Assembly (NCBI GenBank): GCA_036505215.1
Contig: DASXTW010000114.1
Coordinates: 16,124-80,123 of the forward strand
Origin: DASXTW01 sp036505215
Lineage (GTDB): Bacteria; Actinomycetota; UBA4738
Direction: 5' to 3'
Length of the DNA stretch: 64,000 bases
Shown in pieces: positions 18,494 to 26,256 of this stretch (position 1 is its first letter; each line of letters begins with the position of its first letter). The notes beneath the pieces were generated by a model, which worked only from the letters and a program-made list of their open reading frames with translations, was not told where the DNA came from and searched no databases. Both the position numbers and the translations under genes were made by a program.

Positions 18494-18895
18494 ATGGACA
18501 CCCTCAGGCGGGTGCTGTACCTGGAGGCGGGGGTGTGGGCCGTGTCGGGAGCAGCGCTCGTGTTGGCACCTCGGTTCGTGCTGATGACAGTGTTCGACCA
18601 GCCGGCTCAAGGCGAGTTCGCATGGCTCCGCCTGTACGGGGTCCAGGCCGTGGGTCTGGCCATGCTGATGGTCCTGGTGGCCCACCGGATCGAGCAGCTG
18701 TGGTGGTGGTCCTGGGCCTTCGCCCTGGTCACCGCGGGCACGGCAGCGATCGTCGTTTTGAACGCGGCCTTCGGGCTCACGCCCCACCAATCGAGCGCCC
18801 TGTGGTGGTTGTTCGCCTTCGTGACGCTGATCTTCGCCTTCGCCCTCCTGTACGGATTGTTCGTCTCTTCGAAGGAACAGCCGTTCCCCGACTGA
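18494..18895 (+). CDS. Small four-helix membrane protein
   Basis: The 133-residue product has about four transmembrane helices: YLEAGVWAVSGAALVLAP, LYGVQAVGLAMLMVLVAH, WSWAFALVTAGTAAIVVLNA and a WLFAFVTLIFAFALLYGLFV segment. The aromatic-rich WWWSW and the paired Gln/His residues in the loops are notable. The ATG at 18494 follows a TATTGT -10-like box by eight bases with no Shine-Dalgarno sequence, so the message may be leaderless. It diverges from the phosphatase-superfamily gene. It resembles short membrane proteins of unknown function in actinobacteria; I cannot name the family. Confidence 0.75.
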   Translation: MDTLRRVLYLEAGVWAVSGAALVLAPRFVLMTVFDQPAQGEFAWLRLYGVQAVGLAMLMVLVAHRIEQLWWWSWAFALVTAGTAAIVVLNAAFGLTPHQSSALWWLFAFVTLIFAFALLYGLFVSSKEQPFPD

Positions 18896-19024
18896 CTCCC
18901 GCCTTCGCCCAACTTCGTTTCCCGATCGTTACGCCCTCAGCGCAACCCCGTTGCAACGACGTTGTTCACTCCTACAGCGATGCATCGATCGACGGTGACG
19001 TGAGCATCGGGAGAGGTGAAAACC

Positions 19025-19183
19025 ATGGCGACGGTGGCGGAGCAGTTCTGGAAGGAGATCCTCGACGTACGGAGCCCGCTCGAGCGCCCGTTGGCCGAGA
19101 GACGCCGGTCGAGCGCCCGAAGCCGGAGGCTCCGCGTCCGTGCACTCGCTCTCCGAAGGGTGCATCCGGTTCATCAACGCTGA
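19025..19183 (+). CDS. Possible small protein, 52 residues, perhaps frameshifted
   Basis: An ATG with a reasonable ribosome site (GAGAGGTGA) starts MATVAEQFWKEILDVRSPLERP, which looks like an amphipathic helix. After about residue 25 the frame becomes Arg-rich and unconvincing. A neighbouring plus-strand frame reads SVHSLSEGCIRFINAEVGS to a stop at about 19195, which looks more protein-like. A one-base shift near 19100 would join the two halves. It lies between a membrane gene and the groEL terminator. It could be a real small gene, a decayed gene or chance. Confidence 0.25.
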   Translation: MATVAEQFWKEILDVRSPLERPLAERRRSSARSRRLRVRALALRRVHPVHQR

Positions 19184-19247
19184 GGTCGGATCATGATGGG
19201 CCCGCTCTGCCGGAGTTGTTCCCCCGGTGACATCGTGGGGCTTCGAC

Positions 19248-19279
19248 AAGAAGAGGGGCCGTCACCGGCCCCCCTTCTT
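19248..19279. terminator. Bidirectional intrinsic terminator after groEL
   Basis: A 13-base stem with one mismatch (AAGAAGAGGGGCC paired with GGCCCCCCTTCTT) encloses the loop GTCACC. It lies 32 bases past the groEL stop on the minus strand and past the plus-strand genes on the other side. It should end the groESL transcript and may serve both directions. Confidence 0.75.
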
Positions 19280-19310
19280 CCATACTGCTTTGACCTTCCG
19301 GCCTCCGCAC

Positions 19311-20933
19311 CTAGTGCATGTGGCCGCCGCCCGGCATGGCCGGGGTCTCTTCCTCCTCGGGCTTCTCCACCACGGCGCTCTCGGTGGTGAGGACCAGCCC
19401 GGCGATGGAAGCGGCATTCTGCAGCGCCGAGCGGGTCACCTTGGCCGGGTCCATGATCCCCGCCTTCAGCAGGTCGCCCCACTGGGCGGTGGCTGCGTTG
19501 AACCCGAATGCCCCGGACTCGGAGCGGATCCGCTCGACGATGACCCCGCCGATGTGACCGGCGTTCTGGGCAATGATCCGCGAAGGCTCAGCCAGGGCCC
19601 GCCGGACGATCGAGGCACCCGTGGCCTCGTCGCCGTCGAGCCCGAGCTTGCCCTGGTCCACGGCCTCCTCGGCTCGGATGAGAGCGACGCCCCCACCGGG
19701 GACGATGCCTTCCTCGATGGCGGCCCGGGTCGCCGAGACGGCGTCCTCGATGCGGTGCTTCTTCTCCTTGAGCTCCACCTCAGTGGCAGCGCCGACCTTG
19801 ATCAGCGCCACCCCGCCGGCCAGCTTGGCCAGCCGCTCCTGGAGCTTCTCCCGGTCCCAGTCCGAGTCGGTCCGCTCGATCTCGGCCTTGATCTGGTTGA
19901 TGCGGCCCTTGATGTCCTCGGGGTCGCCCTGCCCCTCGACGATCGTGGTGTCGTCCTTCGTCACAACGACCTTCCGGGCTTTGCCGAGCATGTCGAGAGC
20001 GACGTTCTCCAGCTTGACCCCGATCTCATCGGAAACCACCTGGCCTCCAGTAAGGATGGCCACGTCCTGGAGCATCGCCTTGCGGCGCTCGCCGAAGCCA
20101 GGAGCCTTCACGGCCACCGACTGGAAGGTCCCCCGGATCTTGTTGACCACCAGGGTTGCGAGAGCCTCGCCTTCCACGTCCTCGGCGACGATCAGCAGGG
20201 GCTTGCCGGCCTGGACCACCTTCTCAAGCAGCGGGAGCAGATCCTGCACGCTGGAGATCTTCTTCCCGACGAGCAGGATGTAGGGATCCTCGTACACCGT
20301 CTCCATCCGCTCGGGGTCCGTCACGAAGTACGGGGAGATGTAGCCCTTGTCGAACTGCATCCCCTCGACGAACTCGAGCTCGATCCCAAATGTCTGCGAC
20401 TCCTCGACCGTGATCACGCCATCCTTGCCGACCTTCTCGAAGGCCTCGGCGATGGTCTCGCCGATGGCCCGGTCGGCCGCAGACAGCGCCGCCACATGCG
20501 CGATCTCGTCCTTGCCCTCGACGTCGCGAGCCTGCTTTCCGATGTGCTCCACGGCCGCGGCGACTGCACGTTCGATGCCGCGCTTGAGGGCCATCGGGTT
20601 CGCTCCGGCCGCCACGTTCCGCATTCCGTGCCGGACCATGGCCTGGGCCAGGACAGTAGCGGTGGTGGTGCCGTCACCGGCGACGTCGTTGGTCTTGGTG
20701 GCCACCTCCTTGGCCAGCTGGGCACCCATGTTTTCCCAGGGGTCCTCCAGCTCGACTTCCTTGGCGATGGTCACTCCGTCGTTGGTGATCGTGGGTGCGC
20801 CCCACTTCTTGTCCAGGACCACGTTGCGGCCCTTGGGGCCCAGCGTGATGGAGACGGCGTTGGCCAGCTTGTTGACGCCTGCCTCCAGCGCCCGCCGGGC
20901 GTCCTCGTCGAACTTCAGTAATTTGGCTGCCAT
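19311..20933 (-). CDS. groL: Chaperonin GroEL (60 kDa)
   Basis: The 540-residue product is full length. It has VSITLGPKGRNVVLDKKWGAP at the ATP site, NDVAGDGTTTATVLAQAMV with the catalytic aspartate, ALIRAEEAVDQG in the intermediate/apical region, and EEGIVPGGGVALI. The C-terminus is AMPGGGHMH, a short Gly/Met tail with two histidines, between the GGM tail of mycobacterial GroEL2 and the His-rich tail of GroEL1. groES lies 15 bases upstream, so the usual groESL operon is intact. Control is by the CIRCE operator before groES. Confidence 0.98.
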   Translation of the reverse strand: MAAKLLKFDEDARRALEAGVNKLANAVSITLGPKGRNVVLDKKWGAPTITNDGVTIAKEVELEDPWENMGAQLAKEVATKTNDVAGDGTTTATVLAQAMVRHGMRNVAAGANPMALKRGIERAVAAAVEHIGKQARDVEGKDEIAHVAALSAADRAIGETIAEAFEKVGKDGVITVEESQTFGIELEFVEGMQFDKGYISPYFVTDPERMETVYEDPYILLVGKKISSVQDLLPLLEKVVQAGKPLLIVAEDVEGEALATLVVNKIRGTFQSVAVKAPGFGERRKAMLQDVAILTGGQVVSDEIGVKLENVALDMLGKARKVVVTKDDTTIVEGQGDPEDIKGRINQIKAEIERTDSDWDREKLQERLAKLAGGVALIKVGAATEVELKEKKHRIEDAVSATRAAIEEGIVPGGGVALIRAEEAVDQGKLGLDGDEATGASIVRRALAEPSRIIAQNAGHIGGVIVERIRSESGAFGFNAATAQWGDLLKAGIMDPAKVTRSALQNAASIAGLVLTTESAVVEKPEEEETPAMPGGGHMH

Positions 20934-20948
20934 AGGACCTCCTGGAGG

Positions 20949-21257
20949 TTATTTGTTGACGACGGCGAGGACGTCTCGGGCGGAGAGGATGAGGTAATCC
21001 TCGCCCTCGATCTTGACCTCGGTGCCGCCGTACTTCGAGTAGATGACCTTGTCCCCCACCTTGACGTCCATGGGGATGCGCTGCCCCTCCTCGAACCGGC
21101 CGGGGCCCACCGCAATGACCTCGCCTTCCTGGGGCCGCTCCTTGGCGGTGTCAGGGATCACGATGCCGGAGGCGGTGGTCTCCTCCTCCTCGCTGGGCTT
21201 GACCACGACGCGGTCTTCCAGCGGCTGCAGGCTGAACGTTCCGGACTTTCCGGCCAT
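20949..21257 (-). CDS. groS: Co-chaperonin GroES (10 kDa)
   Basis: The 102-residue product caps the GroEL ring. It contains LQPLEDRVVVKPSEEEETTASGIVIPDTAKE, including the mobile loop that binds GroEL, GEVIAVGPGRF, and the C-terminal KVGDKVIYSKYGGTEVKIEGEDYLIL. The ATG at 21257 gives a normal GroES N-terminus (MAGKSGTFSL). The AAGGAGG ribosome site sits unusually close, two to three bases before it. A TTG five codons upstream is in frame but lacks a ribosome site. Confidence 0.97.
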   Translation of the reverse strand: MAGKSGTFSLQPLEDRVVVKPSEEEETTASGIVIPDTAKERPQEGEVIAVGPGRFEEGQRIPMDVKVGDKVIYSKYGGTEVKIEGEDYLILSARDVLAVVNK

Positions 21258-21282
21258 TCCCTCCTCCTTCAACGACGACGAC

Positions 21283-21309
21283 TTAGCACTCTCGACTTCT
21301 GAGTGCTAA
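21283..21309 (-). promoter_or_regulatory. CIRCE operator (HrcA binding site)
   Basis: TTAGCACTC, nine bases, then GAGTGCTAA form a perfect inverted repeat identical to the CIRCE consensus. It sits immediately downstream of the groES -10 box and overlaps the likely transcription start, so HrcA binding would block initiation except during heat stress. Confidence 0.97.
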
Positions 21310-21310
21310 C

Positions 21311-21340
21311 AGTCTATCCGCCCGGCCGCCAGCCAGTCAA
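21311..21340 (-). promoter_or_regulatory. groESL promoter
   Basis: On the minus strand TTGACT (21335-21340) is followed after 18 bases by TAGACT (21311-21316), a good vegetative promoter. The CIRCE operator begins one base past the -10 box. Confidence 0.8.
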
Positions 21341-21341
21341 C

Positions 21342-21398
21342 GGGGGGTCCAGGGGGGTAGCAGCAACGAGCGAAGCGAGGCAGCTGTGGACCCCCTGG
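21342..21398 (+). repeat. Palindromic repeat family B, copy 1
   Basis: The unit starts GGGGGGTCCAGGGGGG, continues TAGCAGCAACGAG and CGAAGCGAGG, and ends with GGACCCCC, which pairs with the starting GGGGGTCC. The same layout occurs at 21444, inside rpmD (53671-53725) and inside rplD (61077-61129). It directly abuts the groES -35 box. Confidence 0.75.
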
Positions 21399-21443
21399 CT
21401 CGTCGAGGACCCGCCGGAGGCGGGGACTCGAGGAGGAGAACGA

Positions 21444-21497
21444 GGGGTGTCCAGGCGGGTAGCAGCAACGACGCCGGGGGTCCAAGGGCGGTCGCAG
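21444..21497 (+). repeat. Palindromic repeat family B, copy 2 (degenerate)
   Basis: GGGGTGTCCAGGCGGGTAGC followed by AGCAACGACG repeats the core of copy 1 about 102 bases away in the same orientation, and then GGGGGTCCAAGGGCGG gives a third partial start. The stem is weaker than in copy 1. Together they fill the spacer between groES and the beta-propeller gene. Confidence 0.6.
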
Positions 21498-21499
21498 CC

Positions 21500-22516
21500 T
21501 CAGGGGTGGACGAGCTTCAGGCGGCCGATGGCGTTCGACTGCGACTCGGCGATCCAGATGTTGCCGTCCGGACCGCCCGTGACCCCGATCGGATACGAGC
21601 CGTCCAGGAACAGGACGAATCGACCGTCGGGTTGGGTCATCTCGCCCAGCTTGCCGGCATCGTTCTGGGTGAACCAGACGTTGCCGTCGGGCCCAAGAGT
21701 CACCCCGGCGATCCCGGTGCCATCCGATGGGACGGGGAACTCCGTGACCTGCCCGTTCGCGTCGACCTTGCCGAGCTTGTTCACGCCGGCCAGGGCAGTG
21801 AACCAAACCTCGCCCGTCGGTGATGTGGCGATCCCGTAGACAAGCTCGGCAGTCGGCGGGGTCACGTATGTGACGTCTCCGGTGGTGCTCATCCGGCCGA
21901 TCTGGTTCGCGAGCTCCTCGGTGAACCACAGCCGGCCGTCGCCGCCAGTGGTGATGAAGGTGGGGAAGCAACAGTTCTGGGTGAAGAACTCGGTGATGAA
22001 GCCGTTCACTGTGATGCGCCCTATCTGGTCAGCCTCCTCCTCGGTGAACCACAGGGCCCCGTCGGGCCCGGCGGTTATCCCCCAGGGCTGGCTCCTTGCG
22101 GTTGGCACCGGGTACTCGGCGAGCAGGTTTCCGGCGGTGCTGAACTTGGCGATCATGTTCGCGAAGCGCTCGGTGAACCAGAGGTTGCCGTCGGGGCCCA
22201 CCGTGATGCCGTAGGGTCCGCTTCCATCGCGAATCTTGTACTCGGTGATCGCGCCCGCCGGGGTGATCTTGCCGATCTTGCCTGCGTCGGACTCCGTGAA
22301 CCACAGATTCCCGTCCGGCCCGGCCACGATCTGGTACGGGCGGCTCGACGGAGTTGGGACGGGGAATCCCGTGACGCGGACGACACCGCTCGACGCTTCC
22401 GCACCGGTGCCTCGGGTACCGGCCGCGGTCGGGGCACCGGTGGCCGCCCCAGCCGGAGAGGGCGGGAGCGCGAGAAAGAACAGGACAAGAAGCATGGCGA
22501 ATCGACGCGCTCTCAA
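21500..22516 (-). CDS. Secreted virginiamycin B lyase-like beta-propeller protein
   Basis: The 338-residue product has a signal peptide (about residues 1-24: LRARRFAMLL then VLFFLALPPSPAGA) and about seven blades. Each blade carries the repeat GPDGNLWFTE or a close variant, the hallmark of Vgb-type (streptogramin lyase) propellers. The TTG start at 22516 has GGGGAGG five bases upstream. The catalytic histidines of Staphylococcus Vgb have no counterpart here: the only histidine in the mature protein is in the C-terminal LVHP. A Cys-Cys pair occurs in blade four (QNCCFPTF). It is therefore more likely a binding or structural exported protein than an antibiotic lyase. Its target is unknown. Confidence 0.85.
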   Translation of the reverse strand: MRARRFAMLLVLFFLALPPSPAGAATGAPTAAGTRGTGAEASSGVVRVTGFPVPTPSSRPYQIVAGPDGNLWFTESDAGKIGKITPAGAITEYKIRDGSGPYGITVGPDGNLWFTERFANMIAKFSTAGNLLAEYPVPTARSQPWGITAGPDGALWFTEEEADQIGRITVNGFITEFFTQNCCFPTFITTGGDGRLWFTEELANQIGRMSTTGDVTYVTPPTAELVYGIATSPTGEVWFTALAGVNKLGKVDANGQVTEFPVPSDGTGIAGVTLGPDGNVWFTQNDAGKLGEMTQPDGRFVLFLDGSYPIGVTGGPDGNIWIAESQSNAIGRLKLVHP

Positions 22517-22590
22517 TGAGGCCTCCCCTGAAGACCGGTCCGCGAGTCTCGACAGGCTAGGACCCGACCCCCGGTTGGTCAATCTGGGGG

Positions 22591-23520
22591 CTAGCTGGTC
22601 CGCAGGTAGGCCACGGTCTCCCTCAGCCCATCTTCGAGGTGAGTCCACGGCTTCCAGCCCAGGTGCTTTGCCGCCAGGGAGCTGTCGAGCGCGCTTCGCC
22701 GAATGTCGCCGGGCCTGGAGGGTCCAAACAACGGTTCTCCCTCGAACCCGGTGATCTCCGCGAGCATCCGAAACACGTCGTTCACACTCGTCTCCCGGCC
22801 GGTGCCGACGTTCATCGTCCGGCCGGACCCCGGCTCCATCCCGAGCGTCAGGGCGTGCACGGCGTCGTCGATGAACAGGAAGTCGCGGGTCTGTTCTCCG
22901 TCGCCCGAGACCTCGGGCCTCTCCCCGTCGAGCATGCGCCCGGCGAAGGCGGCCACCACCCCAGCATCCTCGACCTGTCGAGGCCCGAAGACGTTCGGCA
23001 GGATGAGCGAGGTGAAGTTCAGACCCCGAGAACCCTGGTAGAAGCGAAGGTAGTCCTCTGCAACCCGCTTGGAGATTGCCGCGGGCGTGAGCGGCCTGGC
23101 GGCGGGCAGCGTGGACTCTTTGATCGGTACGCCTCGGGGTTCGCCGTACATCGAGGCCGACGATGCGAACACGACCTTCGACGCTCCGGCCCCAACCGAG
23201 CATTCCAGGACGGCCAGCAGTCCCATGAGGCCCACTCCCGCCTCAGCCGGGGCATCGGGGGCAGGCGCTGACTCCCGAAGGGCGGCGAGATGCATGACAA
23301 CCTCGGGCCGGTGCCGCTCGAACAGTGCGGGCAGACCCTCCACCCTGATGTCCAGGCTGTAGAAGGTGAACCGGTCCCCGTAGGTGCGCGCCTCCCCGAT
23401 GTTCGCCAGGCGTCCCGATGAAAGGTCGTCGATGGCCGCCACCGCGTGCCCCTGAGCCAGCAGGCTGTCGCACAGGTGGGAACCGATGAAGCCCGCCCCG
23501 CCTGTGACCAGAATCGTCAC
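22591..23520 (-). CDS. NAD-dependent epimerase/dehydratase-like protein lacking the YxxxK tyrosine
   Basis: The 309-residue product is an extended SDR. VTGGAGFIGSHL is the NAD-binding loop, IDDLSSGRLANI binds the cofactor ribose, VMHLAAL and VVFASSASMYGEP are family motifs, and NVFGPRQ and RDFLFIDDAVHAL line the sugar-nucleotide site. The position that should be the catalytic tyrosine (PYxxSK) reads PLTPAAISKRVAE, with Ala147 in place of Tyr and Lys151 kept. This is a clean GCG codon, not a frameshift. The GTG start overlaps the tsaD stop as GTGA, so it is coupled to tsaD. UDP-glucose 4-epimerase or related activity is what the fold suggests, but loss of the tyrosine makes ordinary catalysis doubtful. 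Confidence 0.88.
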   Translation of the reverse strand: MTILVTGGAGFIGSHLCDSLLAQGHAVAAIDDLSSGRLANIGEARTYGDRFTFYSLDIRVEGLPALFERHRPEVVMHLAALRESAPAPDAPAEAGVGLMGLLAVLECSVGAGASKVVFASSASMYGEPRGVPIKESTLPAARPLTPAAISKRVAEDYLRFYQGSRGLNFTSLILPNVFGPRQVEDAGVVAAFAGRMLDGERPEVSGDGEQTRDFLFIDDAVHALTLGMEPGSGRTMNVGTGRETSVNDVFRMLAEITGFEGEPLFGPSRPGDIRRSALDSSLAAKHLGWKPWTHLEDGLRETVAYLRTS

Positions 23521-24518
23521 GAGAGGGGCAGGCCCGGATCCGCGCCCACGTCGAGCGGGGTCTGCTCGCCTCTGGCCAGCCGATGGTGTCCGGCGCAGGC
23601 GATCATGGCCGCGTTGTCCGTGCAGAGCTCCGGCGGAGGGAACAGCAGGTCGAGGCCATGCCGGTCGGCCCGCTCCGACATGAGCTGGCGCAGACGAGTA
23701 TTCGCCACGACGCCACCGCCCAGGACGACCTTCTTCACACCCCTATCGATCGCCGCGGCGAATGTCTTGTCGACCTGGACATCGACGACGGCCTCCTGGA
23801 AGGAAGCAGCCAGGTCCTCTGGCCTCGGCTCCTCGCCCTTTGCGGCGGCCGCCTTCAGGTGACGGACCACCGCCGTCTTCAGTCCCGACAAGGAGAAGTC
23901 GTAGCCGCGATCGGTGGCGGCCCGGGGGAACCGGATGGCGCGGGGGTTACCCTTGCTGGCAAGCCGGTCGAGAGCCGGACCGCCGGGGAATCCCAGCCCC
24001 ATGAGCCGCGCGATCTTGTCGAAGGCCTCACCGGCCGCGTCGTCCAGCGTCTGGCCCAGGACCTCGTACACGTGGGGCTCGGGCACGTACACGAGCATCG
24101 TGTGGCCTCCCGAGACCAGGAACGAGACGTAGGGCTCCTCGAGGGGCCCTCGCTCCAGGAAGTTCGCGTAGATGTGGCCCTCGAGGTGGTTCACACCGAT
24201 CAGGGGAACCCCCAGAGCCAGGGCGACACCCTTGGCGGCGGCGATGCCGACCAGCAGCGCGCCCACCAACCCCGGCCCTACGGTCACGGCCACCCCCTCG
24301 ATGGAGCCGATCGACCCTCCGGACTCCCGCACAGCCAGCTCGATCAGGGGGTTGATGTTCTCGAGATGAGCCCTCGAGGCGATCTCCGGCACCACGCCGC
24401 CGAACCGCTCGTGGAGGTGAGCCTGGCTGGACAGCAAGTTCGCCTGGACCTTGCGGCCGTCGTCCAGGATCGCCACCGCGGTCTCGTCGCACGAGGTCTC
24501 GATCCCCAGGATGCGCAT
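23517..24518 (-). CDS. tsaD: tRNA N6-threonylcarbamoyladenosine transferase TsaD
   Basis: TsaD transfers the threonylcarbamoyl group to A37 of tRNAs reading ANN codons. The 333-residue product begins MRILGIETSCDETAVAILDD and has the metal-binding VVPEIASRAHLENI with its histidine, GPGLVGALLVG, GVNHLEGHIYAN and the conserved LVSGGHTML. The C-terminal ASHK-fold half has GGVVANTRLR and FPPPELCTDNAAMIA. It belongs to the run tsaE-tsaB-rimI-tsaD in this window, so three of the four t6A genes are together; tsaC is not seen. Confidence 0.97.
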   Translation of the reverse strand: MRILGIETSCDETAVAILDDGRKVQANLLSSQAHLHERFGGVVPEIASRAHLENINPLIELAVRESGGSIGSIEGVAVTVGPGLVGALLVGIAAAKGVALALGVPLIGVNHLEGHIYANFLERGPLEEPYVSFLVSGGHTMLVYVPEPHVYEVLGQTLDDAAGEAFDKIARLMGLGFPGGPALDRLASKGNPRAIRFPRAATDRGYDFSLSGLKTAVVRHLKAAAAKGEEPRPEDLAASFQEAVVDVQVDKTFAAAIDRGVKKVVLGGGVVANTRLRQLMSERADRHGLDLLFPPPELCTDNAAMIACAGHHRLARGEQTPLDVGADPGLPLS

Positions 24519-24542
24519 CGCTCCGGCCCGCCGGTTTCCTCG

Positions 24543-25094
24543 CTACGAGGGCCGGATGCCGAACGGAACCTGCTCGATGATCCGATCGAGCCGAACTCGA
24601 TACTCGGGGGAACGGACCTCGTCGACCCACATCACCACGGCGTCCTCGCCGGTTTCCTGGTAGTAGTTCTTGCGAATCCCTACCGGACGGAACCCGAACC
24701 GGCTGTAGAGGCGCTGAGCTCCCCAATTCGACACCCGAACCTCCAGGGATACCGCGCGGGCGCCCATCCGAACCGCCTCCTGCACCAGCTCGTACATGAT
24801 GCGCGTTCCGATCTTCCGGCGGTGATGGTCGGGATCCACGGCGATGGTCGTCACATGAGCTTCGTCTCCGTAGCACATGATCCCGCCGTAGCCGACCACT
24901 TCTCGGTTGACCCGGGCCACCAGATACATCCGGTTGCGTAGCTCGCTCATCTCCGAGAGGAAGAGGTTGGGGCTCCACGGGCGCGGATAGACCCGGCGCT
25001 CGATGGACATGACGCCCTTCAGATGGCGCCGACGCATCCGGGTGATCTCGAGCTCAACCGGCTCGTCGACGCTTCTCCCAAGCGATCTCCGCAT
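24543..25094 (-). CDS. rimI: Ribosomal-protein-alanine N-acetyltransferase RimI
   Basis: The product, about 183 residues, is a GNAT acetyltransferase. ITRMRRRHLKGVMSIERRVYPRPWS is the N-terminal region, EVVGYGGIMCYGDEAHVTTIAVDPDHHRRKIGTRIM holds the acetyl-CoA pyrophosphate loop (here HRRKIG), and SLEVRVSNWGAQRLYSRFGF is the C-terminal signature. The ATG at 25094 has a GAGGA site upstream and overlaps the tsaB 3' end by about 40 bases. It carries a C-terminal extension of about 25 residues (RSPEYRVRLDRIIEQ) beyond a minimal RimI. Position between tsaB and tsaD is the standard actinobacterial arrangement. Confidence 0.92.
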   Translation of the reverse strand: MRRSLGRSVDEPVELEITRMRRRHLKGVMSIERRVYPRPWSPNLFLSEMSELRNRMYLVARVNREVVGYGGIMCYGDEAHVTTIAVDPDHHRRKIGTRIMYELVQEAVRMGARAVSLEVRVSNWGAQRLYSRFGFRPVGIRKNYYQETGEDAVVMWVDEVRSPEYRVRLDRIIEQVPFGIRPS

Positions 25095-25758
25095 CACTCT
25101 TCCTCACGTAGAACGGCCGCACGTCGTACAGCCGGTCGAACTCCTCCCGGGCCAACCGGGGGATCGCCAGCTCGACCAGCGCGGTGGCCGCGGGAAACGA
25201 GTAGGCGGCCGAGGCGAACTCCACATGGTTGCCCGCCTCTTCCAGCTGCCGACGGTACACGAGCGCGCCGTTTCCGACCAGCAGGACATCCTCGGGCCGG
25301 GCCTCCAGTTCGGCTGCCAGGCCGGCCGGCGTTCCCACCAGGAACTCCGTCTCTCTCGCCACACCCCCTGGAACCGGTCGGTAGAAGGCGTAGAACATCT
25401 CTCCGCGCTTGGCGTCGATCACTGCGCACATCGACCGGCGACAGTACCTGACGGAGAACGCCACGACATCGAGCGAGGCGAGCCCGACCAGCGGTACGGA
25501 CAGGACCTGGGCGAGAGTCTTGGCGGTGGCGATGCCCACCCGCATCCCCGTGAACAGTCCCGGGCCGAGGCCGACCGCGATGCCGCGCACCGAGGAGACC
25601 GGGACTTCGGTCCATTGCAGGAGGTGCGTGATGGCCGGCATGACCGTCTCGTCCCCGGGCCGCCCCATGGAGAGGACGGTGCCCGCGATGATGCCCTGCT
25701 CGGTGCCCAGAGCCACCGCCGTCTGTGGCGTCGATGTCTCGATGCCCAGGACCAGCAT
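25054..25758 (-). CDS. tsaB: TsaB, t6A biosynthesis scaffold protein
   Basis: TsaB is a catalytically inactive ASKHA-fold partner that binds TsaD and TsaE. The 234-residue product begins MLVLGIETSTPQTAVALG and has VRGIAVGLGPGLFTGMRVGIATAKTLA, the hallmark GPGxFTGxRxG motif, and CAVIDAKRGEMFYAFY. It lacks the metal-binding histidines of TsaD, as expected. It is three bases from tsaE and overlaps rimI. Confidence 0.95.
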   Translation of the reverse strand: MLVLGIETSTPQTAVALGTEQGIIAGTVLSMGRPGDETVMPAITHLLQWTEVPVSSVRGIAVGLGPGLFTGMRVGIATAKTLAQVLSVPLVGLASLDVVAFSVRYCRRSMCAVIDAKRGEMFYAFYRPVPGGVARETEFLVGTPAGLAAELEARPEDVLLVGNGALVYRRQLEEAGNHVEFASAAYSFPAATALVELAIPRLAREEFDRLYDVRPFYVRKSDAEIAWEKRRRAG

Positions 25759-25761
25759 CGC

Positions 25762-26253
25762 TCAAGCCCTCCATCGCTCCAGAACTTCAGCCAGCCGGTC
25801 GATCCGCTCGGCCCAGGACCGGCCATGCCAGGTCAGCAGGATTCGCCGCTCGTCGCCTTCGAGGGGCAAGGTCAGCTCCACCTGAAGGTGTTCCGCTGGG
25901 AGCAGCGGATCGATGGCGTCACCCCACTCGATGAACACGACGGCGCCCTGATCCAGGATCTCGTCGAACCCGATGTCGAGCACTTCCTGCAGCCGCTCGA
26001 GCCGATACACATCGAGATGGTAGACGGGGATGGTCCCCCTGTACCGCCGCACCAGGGTGAACGTCGGGGAGAGGACGGGCTCGGTCACGCCCAGCCCCTC
26101 GGCCGCGCCCTGAACGAGCGTGGTCTTCCCCGCCCCGAGGTCTCCGGTCAACGAGACGACGTCCCGGGGCCCCAGGAACTCGGCCAGGCGCTTCCCCATC
26201 GCCCGGGTCTCCTCGGGGGAAGTGGTGACGAGGGCCAGGCCCGTTTGCATCAT
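25762..26253 (-). CDS. tsaE: TsaE, t6A biosynthesis ATPase
   Basis: The 163-residue product has the P-loop LTGDLGAGKTTLVQGAAEGLG, the TFTLVRRYRG switch, YHLDVYRLERLQEV and VVFIEWGDAIDPLLPAEHL with the conserved Trp. These are all characteristic of TsaE, which drives turnover of the TsaB-TsaD complex. The length is typical. It is the first gene of the tsaE-tsaB-rimI-tsaD run and begins three bases after the DNA glycosylase gene boundary. Confidence 0.95.
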   Translation of the reverse strand: MMQTGLALVTTSPEETRAMGKRLAEFLGPRDVVSLTGDLGAGKTTLVQGAAEGLGVTEPVLSPTFTLVRRYRGTIPVYHLDVYRLERLQEVLDIGFDEILDQGAVVFIEWGDAIDPLLPAEHLQVELTLPLEGDERRILLTWHGRSWAERIDRLAEVLERWRA

Positions 26254-26256
26254 GGA

